In this document: positions 7,894 to 13,918 of the stretch, one piece after another | Numbering within the stretch: position 1 is the first letter of the stretch | Layout of the letters: every line of letters begins with the position of its first letter | Source of the DNA: Thermodesulfobacteriota bacterium | GTDB lineage: Bacteria; Desulfobacterota; Thermodesulfobacteria; Thermodesulfobacteriales; Thermodesulfatatoraceae | Reading direction: 5' to 3' | Assembly: GCA_013154385.1 (NCBI GenBank) | Contig: JAADCO010000025.1 | Coordinates: forward strand, 1-16,957 | DNA: 16,957 nucleotides | Program-made: the position numbers and the translations under genes | Notes under the pieces: model-generated | Databases searched by the model: none | Seen by the model: the letters and a program-made list of their open reading frames with translations, nothing else | Told to the model about the DNA's origin: nothing

Positions 7894-9222
7894 ATGAAGA
7901 AAAAGGGGAAAGATTTGCGAGAAAAGCTCCTCGAAGCGGGGAAGGATGGCGCCATCACCTACGAGACCTTGAACGATCTCCTTCCCGAAGACTATGGGGA
8001 CCCCAAGAAGATCGAAGAGATCTTCGACTTTCTGTACAAGAATAACATCGAGGTCCTCGACGAGAAAGAACTTTTCGAGCGGGAGCATCCTGAGTGGCCG
8101 GAACGTTCGCCGGAGAAGAAGATCGAGGCCGTAGTCACTCAGGAGGAACAGGAACCGGCTCCGGCGGAGAGCGAGTCCGAGGAGGTCACCTCGGCCTATC
8201 TGCGGGAGATGGGCAAGTATGAACTCCTCACCCCGGAGCGGGAAGAGGAGCTCTCCAAGATCATTCGGGGCGGATTCCAGTTCATCGTCAACGCCATCAT
8301 GGAGCATCCCTCTCAGCTCAAGGAGATGGAAGAGCTGAGGGAGACCATCCGCCTCTGGAAGAAGCGCGATCCGGGGCTCAAGCCGAAGAAGAGCCATCTC
8401 AACCACATGCTGCGCACGGTGCGGAAGATCCACGAGAAGTATCCCGACGACGAGTCCATCGCCGAGCTCCTGCGCCAGATCGAGGCCCGCGCCGCCGAGG
8501 TGGAGAAGGCCAAGGACGAAATGGTAAAGGCCAACCTGCGGCTCGTGGTCTCCATCGCCAAGCGCTACATGGGGCAGGGGCTCTCGCTGGCCGACCTCAT
8601 TCAGGAGGGCAACCTCGGGCTGATGCGCGCCGTCTTCCGGTTCGACTACAGCAAGGGGAACAAGTTCAGCACCTACGCCTCCTGGTGGATCAGGCAGGCC
8701 ATCACGCGGGCCATCCTGGACAAGACGCGCACCATCAGGTTGCCGGTGCACTTCCTCGAGCTCCGGAGCCAGTTCTTCAAGGCCTTTTACGAGCTGGTAA
8801 AGGAGCTCGGGCGCGAACCCACGCCGGCGGAGATCTCCGAGCGCACGGGAATCCCCCAGGACAAGATACTGGCCATCTTCGAGGCCTCGAAGGAACCGGT
8901 GTCTCTCGAGTTGCCCATCGGGGATGAAGACAGCACGCTCGGAGACTTCATCGAGAACAAAGACAGCCCTTCGCCCTACGAGCAGGTGAAGGACAAGGAT
9001 CTTTCGGAAAAGATCCGCAACCTCCTCTCCACGCTTTCGCCGCGAGAGGAGAAGATCATCCGCCTGCGCTTCGGTATCGGCGAAGAGAGCGAATACACGC
9101 TCGAAGAGATCGGCAAGAGATTCGGAGTCTCCCGCGAAAGGATCCGCCAGATCGAAAAGAAGGCCCTTTCGCGGCTGCGGCAGATGACGAAAAAGGACCA
9201 CTTTAAGTACTATTCCGACTAA
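7894..9222 (+). CDS. rpoD: Primary RNA polymerase sigma factor (RpoD, sigma-70)
   Basis: 442 aa. Directs RNA polymerase to housekeeping promoters. It has region 1.1 (about 1-65), an acidic linker, region 1.2 (VTSAYLREMGKYELLTPERE, 98-117), and region 2 with KANLRLVVSIAKRYM (212-226), LADLIQEGNLGLMRAV (232-247) and the -10-reading helix STYASWWIRQAITR (259-272). Region 3 covers about 285-340, and region 4.2 has the -35-reading helix-turn-helix VSRERIRQIEKKAL (412-425). The 1.2-2.1 spacer is short. The extreme C terminus (LRQMTKKDHFKYYSD) lacks the LRxPxRS tail common in primary sigma factors. Region 1.1 supports group 1. ATG at 7894 is set by AGGTGA (7881-7886) 7 nt upstream. An intrinsic terminator follows the stop. 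Confidence 0.96.
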   Translation: MKKKGKDLREKLLEAGKDGAITYETLNDLLPEDYGDPKKIEEIFDFLYKNNIEVLDEKELFEREHPEWPERSPEKKIEAVVTQEEQEPAPAESESEEVTSAYLREMGKYELLTPEREEELSKIIRGGFQFIVNAIMEHPSQLKEMEELRETIRLWKKRDPGLKPKKSHLNHMLRTVRKIHEKYPDDESIAELLRQIEARAAEVEKAKDEMVKANLRLVVSIAKRYMGQGLSLADLIQEGNLGLMRAVFRFDYSKGNKFSTYASWWIRQAITRAILDKTRTIRLPVHFLELRSQFFKAFYELVKELGREPTPAEISERTGIPQDKILAIFEASKEPVSLELPIGDEDSTLGDFIENKDSPSPYEQVKDKDLSEKIRNLLSTLSPREEKIIRLRFGIGEESEYTLEEIGKRFGVSRERIRQIEKKALSRLRQMTKKDHFKYYSD

Positions 9223-9233
9223 GCGCACAGGGA

Positions 9234-9262
9234 GGGCCCGCCATGGCGGGCCCTTTTATTTT
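9234..9262 (+). terminator. Intrinsic terminator after rpoD
   Basis: A perfect G+C-rich hairpin: GGGCCCGC (9234-9241) pairs with GCGGGCCC (9246-9253) around the loop CATG, followed by TTTTATTTT (9254-9262). It ends 11 nt before the start of the ftsB/divIC-like gene. Confidence 0.85.
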
Positions 9263-9273
9263 GGGGCGAAAAG

Positions 9274-9639
9274 ATGAAGGCCTATATCCCCAGGAAAAGA
9301 AAGAGCCCCTTCTTCCGCAGGAAGAAAAGGTCTCTTTTTTCGAAAAGGCCGGGTTTTCGCGGCTTTGCCCCGCGCGAGATCTCCCTTCCCAGGCTCTCCG
9401 TGCGCGGTCTGCTGCTCGGTCTCCTGCTGGTCTGCGTCTTGGGGATCGGCCTCCATTTCTATTTCCGCCACGAGATGAAACAGCTTTCCGTGGAAAAAGA
9501 ACGCCTCCTGGTCCGCAAGGACCGCCTCCTCGAGCAAATCACCCGTCTCAAGAAGGACCCCTCCGCCTACGAAGATGTTGCGCGCCAAAAATATGGCTTG
9601 ATTAAAGACGGCGAGCGGCTAATTATCTTGGAAGACTAA
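9274..9639 (+). CDS. FtsB/DivIC-type septum formation initiator protein
   Basis: 121 aa. Bitopic cell-division protein of the FtsB/DivIC family, which joins the FtsL-FtsQ complex at the septum. A long, strongly basic cytoplasmic N terminus (1-45, many Lys and Arg) is followed by one membrane helix (about 46-64). A heptad-like coiled coil follows (about 66-93, LSVEKERLLVRKDRLLEQI), then the family's closing motif KDPSAYEDVARQKYGLIKDGE (94-114, in part). The basic N terminus is much longer than in E. coli FtsB. ATG at 9274 follows GGGG (9263-9266). The rpoD terminator lies immediately upstream, leaving no room for its own promoter unless that lies inside the hairpin or in rpoD. efp follows after 17 nt. 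Confidence 0.85.
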   Translation: MKAYIPRKRKSPFFRRKKRSLFSKRPGFRGFAPREISLPRLSVRGLLLGLLLVCVLGIGLHFYFRHEMKQLSVEKERLLVRKDRLLEQITRLKKDPSAYEDVARQKYGLIKDGERLIILED

Positions 9640-9656
9640 CCACAAAGGAGGCTCCT

Positions 9657-10220
9657 ATGTCTATCTCTACCTCTGACTTCCGCCGCGGGCTGAAGATCGA
9701 GTGGGACGGAAAACCCTACGAAATCCTTGAGTTTCAACACTCCAAAGTGGCCAAAGGCCAGGCCACCGTGCGCACCAAGCTGAGAGATCTCATTACCGGC
9801 CGCGTCCAGGAAGTGAACTTCCGCTCCGGGGACAAGTTCGAAAGACCCGACCTCGAAGAAAAGGAAATGCAGTATCTCTACGCCGAGGGCGATCGCTACG
9901 TCTTCATGGATCTCGAAGACTACGACCAGATCTACCTGGACAAGGATCAACTGGGAGAAGCCTGGAAGTATCTCCAGGAAAACGTCGTGGTCAAGGTCCT
10001 CTACTACAAAGGGCGCCCCATCGGGGTGGAACTGCCCATCACCGTGGAACTCAAAGTGGTGGAAACCGAACCCGGCGTGCGCGGAGACACCGTTTCCGGC
10101 GGGTCCAAGCCGGCCAAGCTCGAGACCGGAGCCGTCATCAAGGTGCCCCTCTTTATCAACGAAGGCGACGTCATCAAGGTGGACACGCGCACCGGAAGCT
10201 ACGTGGAGAGGGTGGAATAG
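9657..10220 (+). CDS. efp: Translation elongation factor P
   Basis: 187 aa, full family length. EF-P enters the ribosome beside the P-site tRNA and relieves stalling at polyproline stretches. The N-terminal KOW-like domain carries the tip loop HSKVAKGQATVRTKL (28-42), with Lys33 at the position of the modified lysine (E. coli K34). The two OB-type domains follow, with the conserved GDTVSGGSKPAKLETG and the end VPLFINEGDVIKVDTRTGSYVERV (in part). The loop reads VAKG where many bacterial EF-Ps read PGKG. No EpmA/B, EarP or YmfI-type modification gene is in the window. ATG at 9657 is set by AAGGAGG (9645-9651) 5 nt upstream. Confidence 0.97.
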   Translation: MSISTSDFRRGLKIEWDGKPYEILEFQHSKVAKGQATVRTKLRDLITGRVQEVNFRSGDKFERPDLEEKEMQYLYAEGDRYVFMDLEDYDQIYLDKDQLGEAWKYLQENVVVKVLYYKGRPIGVELPITVELKVVETEPGVRGDTVSGGSKPAKLETGAVIKVPLFINEGDVIKVDTRTGSYVERVE

Positions 10221-10457
10221 ATGCTCACCTTAAAGAAACTCCAACAGTTCAAGGAATACATCGAAAGCGGGGCCTTTTTCGAGGATTTCGACCAGCGTCC
10301 GGCGGATGGGCAGGCGGAAATGCTCGACATGCTCGAGGTCCTCTTTGAGATCTGCGAAATAGCCGACCAGAAACTCACCGAACACTTCTATCGTCGCTTA
10401 CGGGGTGAAGACCAGGCGAACCAGCAGGAAGCCCAGCAAGACCAAGAAAAAGACTGA
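10221..10457 (+). CDS. Small acidic protein of unknown function, coupled to efp
   Basis: 78 aa, family not recognised. It is predicted mostly helical: LTLKKLQQFKEYIESG, then a short turn, then EMLDMLEVLFEICEIADQKL and a Gln/Glu/Asp-rich tail from about 62. There is one Cys (45) and no membrane segment or signal peptide. Its ATG directly follows the efp stop (TAGATG), and GGTGG (10211-10215) lies 5 nt upstream, so it should be translated with efp. The stop overlaps the next start as TGATG. Coding is supported by the tight operon fit and by base composition similar to the neighbours. I considered XseB and a HEPN-partner antitoxin, but neither motif set is present. Confidence 0.7.
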   Translation: MLTLKKLQQFKEYIESGAFFEDFDQRPADGQAEMLDMLEVLFEICEIADQKLTEHFYRRLRGEDQANQQEAQQDQEKD

Positions 10458-10870
10458 TGCCCTACTACATCCGGGCCAAGACATACTATCGCTACGCAGA
10501 GGAGCAGCTCTCCGCGGCGGAAGAGGCCCTCTCCGCGGACCCTGAAAAGGCCCTGAAACTGGCCCGCGAGGCGGTGGACCGCGCCATTCGCGCCCTGTGG
10601 GCCATCGTTCAAATAGAGGCCCCGAAGGAAAAACCCCCTCTCGAAAAGATCTTCCCCGAGCTCGACCGGGCGGTCGAACCCTGGTTGGCCAAGGAAATAA
10701 AGAAGGCCTGGGAGAGAATCAACGAGCTTTTGGAAAACCCAGACCTGGAAAAGGCCAAAGAGGGGGTGGAGCTGGCCAAATTCGTCGTCCAGCGGACCAA
10801 AGAGGTCCTCGAACCCATCGTTGGCCCCACGGACACGCTCTTCAAAAAGCGCAAGATCTATCTCATTTAG
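10457..10870 (+). CDS. Helical HEPN-like protein, function unknown
   Basis: 137 aa, rich in Ala, Glu, Lys and Leu, predicted all-helical. The arrangement resembles HEPN-domain proteins: YYRYAEEQLSAAEEALS (about 10-26), then ALKLAREAVDRAIRALWAI (32-50), a Pro-rich turn, a further helix pair, and AKEGVELAKFVVQRTKEVL near the end. The RX4-6H motif of HEPN ribonucleases is absent, so a binding or scaffolding role is more likely than nuclease action. A TPR-like fold is an alternative. The start overlaps the previous stop as TGATG with no clear ribosome binding site, so translation is probably coupled. The final 8 nt overlap the stop end of the convergent 126-aa gene. Confidence 0.62.
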   Translation: MPYYIRAKTYYRYAEEQLSAAEEALSADPEKALKLAREAVDRAIRALWAIVQIEAPKEKPPLEKIFPELDRAVEPWLAKEIKKAWERINELLENPDLEKAKEGVELAKFVVQRTKEVLEPIVGPTDTLFKKRKIYLI

Positions 10871-11243
10871 CCAGTCTCACCAGAATGGGAATGACGTGCA
10901 GATCCGCTCCGCGCTCCTCTGTGGGGCCGAGCTCCCAAGAAGCAACGTTTACCGCCAGTTTCTCCTCCAGGCGCTTGATCATTCCCGCCAGGTCGAGCAT
11001 GGGATGCTTGGCCATGACCTCCGGGAGCCCCCAGGTCAGGTTGCAGGCCAAGCACTGACCCGGCCTCGCCTTCAGGAGGAGCTCCAGCCGCAAGAGATCC
11101 CCGGACATCCCCCCGAAACCGAGCGAAAGATCATACGCCGGCTCCTCTCCGAAGTAGAAGGATTCGAAGAAGGACTCCACGTTTTGGCGAGGAAGTAGTT
11201 CGTTCAATGTTTCCGGACCCAAGAGCTTCTCGATCCCCTGCAT
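10863..11243 (-). CDS. Unassigned 126-aa protein downstream of nth
   Basis: 126 aa, family not recognised. It is a soluble mixed alpha/beta protein with a CX2C pair at Cys64-Cys67 (PGQCLACNLTWGLPEV) and an Arg/Lys/Glu-rich helix LAGMIKRLEEKL. It has no signal peptide or membrane helix. The frame is open further upstream into nth, but the ATG at 11243-11241 is preferred because a strong AGGAGG (11252-11247) lies 3 nt before it, within a longer AAGGAGGGAG run. A longer form would overlap nth by about 200 nt. Lies 31 nt after nth on the same strand, probably one transcript. Its end overlaps the convergent HEPN-like gene by 8 nt. Confidence 0.72.
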   Translation of the reverse strand: MQGIEKLLGPETLNELLPRQNVESFFESFYFGEEPAYDLSLGFGGMSGDLLRLELLLKARPGQCLACNLTWGLPEVMAKHPMLDLAGMIKRLEEKLAVNVASWELGPTEERGADLHVIPILVRLAK

Positions 11244-11274
11244 TACTCCCTCCTTCGCAATTTCAGGTTGGACT

Positions 11275-11946
11275 TCAAGCCTTACGGGAAGGACAGAGAT
11301 GGGCCACAGGACAACGTTCGCAAAGGGGCTTTCTGGCCTTGCACACCCGTCGTCCATGTTCTTGAAGGACGTAGGGAACAAAGGCCCAATCTTCCCGAGG
11401 AATGATGGCCATAAGGTCCTTTTCGATCTTGTTGGGGTCCTTTTCCTTGGAAAAACCCAGGCGCTCGGCAAGGCGCTTCACGTGGGTGTCCACCGGAATC
11501 CCTTCCACTATTCCGTAAGCGTTGGCGAGGACGATGTTCGCCGTCTTCCGGGCCACACCGGGAAGCTTGAGCAGGTCCTCCATCTGCCGCGGGACTTCCC
11601 CCTCGAACTCATCGAGCATCATCCGCGCGGCTTCCTTCAAATAGCGGGCCTTCTGCTGATAGAAACCCGTGGGCCGGATGTCCTCGGCCAACGTCCCCAG
11701 GTCCGCCTCGGCGTAGTCCCTGGCCGTGCGGTATTTCTTGAAGAGCTTCTCCGTGACTTCGTTCACGCGCTCGTCCGTGCACTGCGCCGAAAGAATGGTG
11801 GCTACCAGCAGTTCCAGGGGATTGCTGAACTTGAGCGCGATCTTGGCGTGAGGATACGTCTTCTTGAGAATCTCGATGATCTCCAAGAGACGCTTCTTTT
11901 CCTCGGCTGAAAGCTCTCTTTTTTCCTTCTGTTTCCGTCCGGGCAA
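11275..11946 (-). CDS. nth: Endonuclease III (DNA glycosylase/AP lyase)
   Basis: 223 aa; E. coli Nth is 211. Removes oxidised pyrimidines and nicks abasic sites in base-excision repair. The helix-hairpin-helix reads LPGVARKTA (128-136), with Lys134 as the catalytic lysine; PVDTHVKRL (151-159) carries the catalytic Asp153. The C terminus has the 4Fe-4S loop C-X6-C-X2-C-X5-C at Cys202, 209, 212 and 218. There is no MutY-type C-terminal domain. The start is TTG (11946-11944), preceded by AGGGGGG (11959-11953) with 6 nt spacing; no ATG fits, since the first internal Met is beyond conserved sequence. The ribosome binding site overlaps the stop of the upstream 227-aa gene, so coupling is likely. 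Confidence 0.95.
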   Translation of the reverse strand: MPGRKQKEKRELSAEEKKRLLEIIEILKKTYPHAKIALKFSNPLELLVATILSAQCTDERVNEVTEKLFKKYRTARDYAEADLGTLAEDIRPTGFYQQKARYLKEAARMMLDEFEGEVPRQMEDLLKLPGVARKTANIVLANAYGIVEGIPVDTHVKRLAERLGFSKEKDPNKIEKDLMAIIPREDWAFVPYVLQEHGRRVCKARKPLCERCPVAHLCPSRKA

Positions 11947-11958
11947 GAAAATCCCCCC

Positions 11959-12642
11959 TTACAAGAAGGCCTTTGTGCCTTCCCTCAGGTCTCGCACGAG
12001 CTCTTCGAGCATGGCCGCGTCCTTGGCTTTCACCTCATCGGCCGACCACTCCTTGAAGGCCCCGATACCATCGAGGCTCTTTTCTGCCACCGGGAGGGCC
12101 TTTTCCTTCACCAGCCGGCTGCTGAGCGTGGGGCTCAAGGTCTCGGCGAGGATGAAAAAGGACATCAGGCGGCGAAAGACGTTCTGGTCGTAGGTGTCAA
12201 GCGTTCTACCGGCGGCGATCTTTTCCTCACCCGCGCGCATGAGATGCTTGAGCCTTTCCAGCAAAGGGATCTTGATCTGCGAGCGGACCATCTCGTCGAG
12301 TTTGGTGTATTCCCAAGCGATGTCCACGTATTCCGGCAGGGAAAAATCGCGCATGAGCAGAGACTCGCGGAACCATTCGGAAAACTTGGTCTTCAGGTAA
12401 TCAACCAGCGTCATGAAATCGAGTTGCTCGCGATGAAAGCTGAGCTCCTCGTACGGAAGGGAGGAAAGGTCTGCGATTTGCCGCAGATTGAAGGTGCCAG
12501 TATAGATGTGGAGCAAGGCAGCCAGGTAATGATAGTTGGGGAAGATGATGCGTTTCCCCATGATGGTGGCCCGCGGGGGGCGGTTGTGATAACGATCCAG
12601 GGCCTCGATCACCCACTTGGCTGCCAAGAACATCCTTGCCAT
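11959..12642 (-). CDS. Unassigned 227-aa protein upstream of nth
   Basis: 227 aa, family not recognised. It is soluble and mostly helical, with many aromatic residues in the first half. The segment TFNLRQIADLSSLPYEELSF (about 50-69) has the spacing of a helix-turn-helix, but this is weak. It has no signal peptide. The frame is closed upstream by TGA at 12657-12655, so the start is ATG 12642 or ATG 12633. Neither has a normal ribosome binding site; a candidate promoter would start the transcript almost at the first ATG. That ATG shares CATG with the start of the divergent MFS gene. It precedes nth by 12 nt, so a role linked to repair or simply shared transcription is possible. Confidence 0.72.
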   Translation of the reverse strand: MARMFLAAKWVIEALDRYHNRPPRATIMGKRIIFPNYHYLAALLHIYTGTFNLRQIADLSSLPYEELSFHREQLDFMTLVDYLKTKFSEWFRESLLMRDFSLPEYVDIAWEYTKLDEMVRSQIKIPLLERLKHLMRAGEEKIAAGRTLDTYDQNVFRRLMSFFILAETLSPTLSSRLVKEKALPVAEKSLDGIGAFKEWSADEVKAKDAAMLEELVRDLREGTKAFL

Positions 12643-13918
12643 GAAGAAAAAATATCACGCTTTCTTTTCGCTCCCAAGGCAGACCAGACACAAGCTCTGG
12701 TTGGTAGCCCTCCTTTATCTCGCCGAAGGGCTACCTTTTGGCTTCATTTATATCACCCTCCCCGTATACCTGCGCACCGAAGGGGTGGATCTCGTCCGCA
12801 TCGGACTCCTTTCCCTGGCCGGGTTGGCCTGGACCCTCAAACCCCTGTGGGCCCCCCTGGTGGATCAATACGGACGCAAATGGCACTGGATGTCAGGGGC
12901 CTTGCTGGGGCTTTCGGTCTCGGTCTTCCTCCTCTCCGGCTTAAAACCCCAGCACCCCCTTTATCTCTCCCTGGTCATCATCATGGCCTTTTTCTCCGCC
13001 ACCCTGGACATCGCCGTAGACGGCTACACCATCGAAATCCTCGACGAAGACGAACTCGGCCCGGGAAACGGCGTGCGCGTATCCGCCTATCGCGTGGCCC
13101 TCATCGCCTCCGGAGGGGCCCTGGTGGCCTTGAGCCAGTTCATCGGTTTTCGCCTGGCCTTCCTGGGCCTCGGAACCTTCTTTCTGGTGCTGCTCGCGAT
13201 GGTCTTTTTCTGGCCGGCGTGTCATCGTCCAAGCCCGGTCCGGCGGACCAACCTCCTGGCCGCCTACGTGCAACCCTTAAAAGACCTCCTTTCACGGCCC
13301 TACATCTGGGCGGTGATCCCCTTCATCCTGCTCTACAAGCTGCCGGACGCCTTGATGGGCCCCATGATCTATCCCTTCTGGGTAGATCGCGGCTTCTCGC
13401 GGGCGGAAATAGGGCTCGTCTCCGGAACCCTGGGAACGATCTTCAGCATCTGGGGCTCGCTGGTGGGGGGATGGCTCACCAAGATCCTCGGTCTTTCCCG
13501 GGCCCTCTGGAGCCTCGGAGCCCTTCAGGCCCTCTCGAACCTGGGTTACGCCTACGCCGCGCTTCCGGGAACAGGGCGCCTGGCGGTCTACAGCGCCTCC
13601 ATCATCGAAAGCTTCACCGGAGGCCTGGGAACCGCCGCGTTTCTCGCCTTTCTCATGCGTCTTTGCCGCCGCGAGATGAGCGCCAGTCAATACGCCCTGC
13701 TGGCCACCCTCTTCAGTTTCAGCCGCACCATAGCCGGGGCCCTCAGCGGCTGGGGTGCGGAAAGACTGGGCTACGCCACCTACTTTTTTTACACTTTCTT
13801 GTCCGCTTTCCCCGCTTTTCTCCTGTTACCTTGGGTTCTTAAGTCCTTACACACCACTTCAAAAGCGGTTACAATTAGCGCGGATCCGCCTGAAAACCGG
13901 CAAGGAGGCAAAAATTAA
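12641..13918 (+). CDS. AmpG-like MFS permease (putative muropeptide or related transporter)
   Basis: 425 aa from the ATG at 12641, with about 12 hydrophobic helices. The pattern matches the AmpG/PAT branch of the major facilitator superfamily: LLYLAEGLPFGF (24-35), IGLLSLAGLAWTLKPLWAPLVD (in part, 54-75), and DIAVDGYTIEIL (123-134). Those positions correspond to the AmpG GLP, FLWAPLxD and DxxxDAYRVE motifs. AmpG imports anhydro-muropeptides released by cell-wall recycling; the substrate here is inferred from family only. An in-frame TTG at 12617 would add 8 residues, but neither start has a clear ribosome binding site. The stop TAA overlaps the recA ATG (TAATG), and recA's ribosome binding site lies inside this gene. 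Confidence 0.8.
   Translation: MKKKYHAFFSLPRQTRHKLWLVALLYLAEGLPFGFIYITLPVYLRTEGVDLVRIGLLSLAGLAWTLKPLWAPLVDQYGRKWHWMSGALLGLSVSVFLLSGLKPQHPLYLSLVIIMAFFSATLDIAVDGYTIEILDEDELGPGNGVRVSAYRVALIASGGALVALSQFIGFRLAFLGLGTFFLVLLAMVFFWPACHRPSPVRRTNLLAAYVQPLKDLLSRPYIWAVIPFILLYKLPDALMGPMIYPFWVDRGFSRAEIGLVSGTLGTIFSIWGSLVGGWLTKILGLSRALWSLGALQALSNLGYAYAALPGTGRLAVYSASIIESFTGGLGTAAFLAFLMRLCRREMSASQYALLATLFSFSRTIAGALSGWGAERLGYATYFFYTFLSAFPAFLLLPWVLKSLHTTSKAVTISADPPENRQGGKN
12649..12677 (-). promoter_or_regulatory. Candidate promoter for the 227-aa/nth operon, predicting a leaderless mRNA
   Basis: On the minus strand TTGGGA (12677-12672; 4 of 6 to TTGACA) and TATTTT (12654-12649; 4 of 6 to TATAAT) are separated by 17 nt. 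Transcription would begin near 12642, the A of the first ATG. Both boxes lie inside the MFS coding sequence. Confidence 0.25.
13846..13875 (+). promoter_or_regulatory. Candidate recA promoter inside the MFS gene
   Basis: CTTACA (13846-13851; 4 of 6) and TACAAT (13870-13875; 5 of 6) with 18-nt spacing, about 42 nt before the recA ATG. A 10-bp palindrome GCGGATCCGC (13880-13889) covers the expected start point. No familiar LexA box (GAACN4GTTC type) was seen. Confidence 0.3.

Noticed and set aside
7756..9228. 490-codon open frame on the minus strand over rpoD
   Set aside because: rpoD on the plus strand is unmistakable; the antisense product shows no motif and is Leu/Gly/Asp-rich by composition.
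9243..9605. 120-codon frame starting at the ATG in the terminator loop
   Set aside because: It is out of frame with the ftsB/divIC-like gene, its product has no membrane helix or motif, and its ATG sits in the hairpin loop.
10863..11471. Longer 202-aa form of the 126-aa protein
   Set aside because: The extra N terminus lies antiparallel to nothing but in a second frame of nth, overlapping it by about 200 nt; a strong AGGAGG sits just before the internal ATG at 11243.
11275..11946. MutY or other HhH glycosylase instead of Nth
   Set aside because: The protein ends just after the 4Fe-4S loop, so the MutY C-terminal recognition domain is absent, and the Lys/Asp pair is of the bifunctional Nth type.
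12244..13842. 532-codon open frame on the plus strand over the 227-aa gene and the MFS gene
   Set aside because: It is out of frame with the MFS gene, which has clear AmpG-type motifs, and its product is a Pro/Arg/His-rich string.
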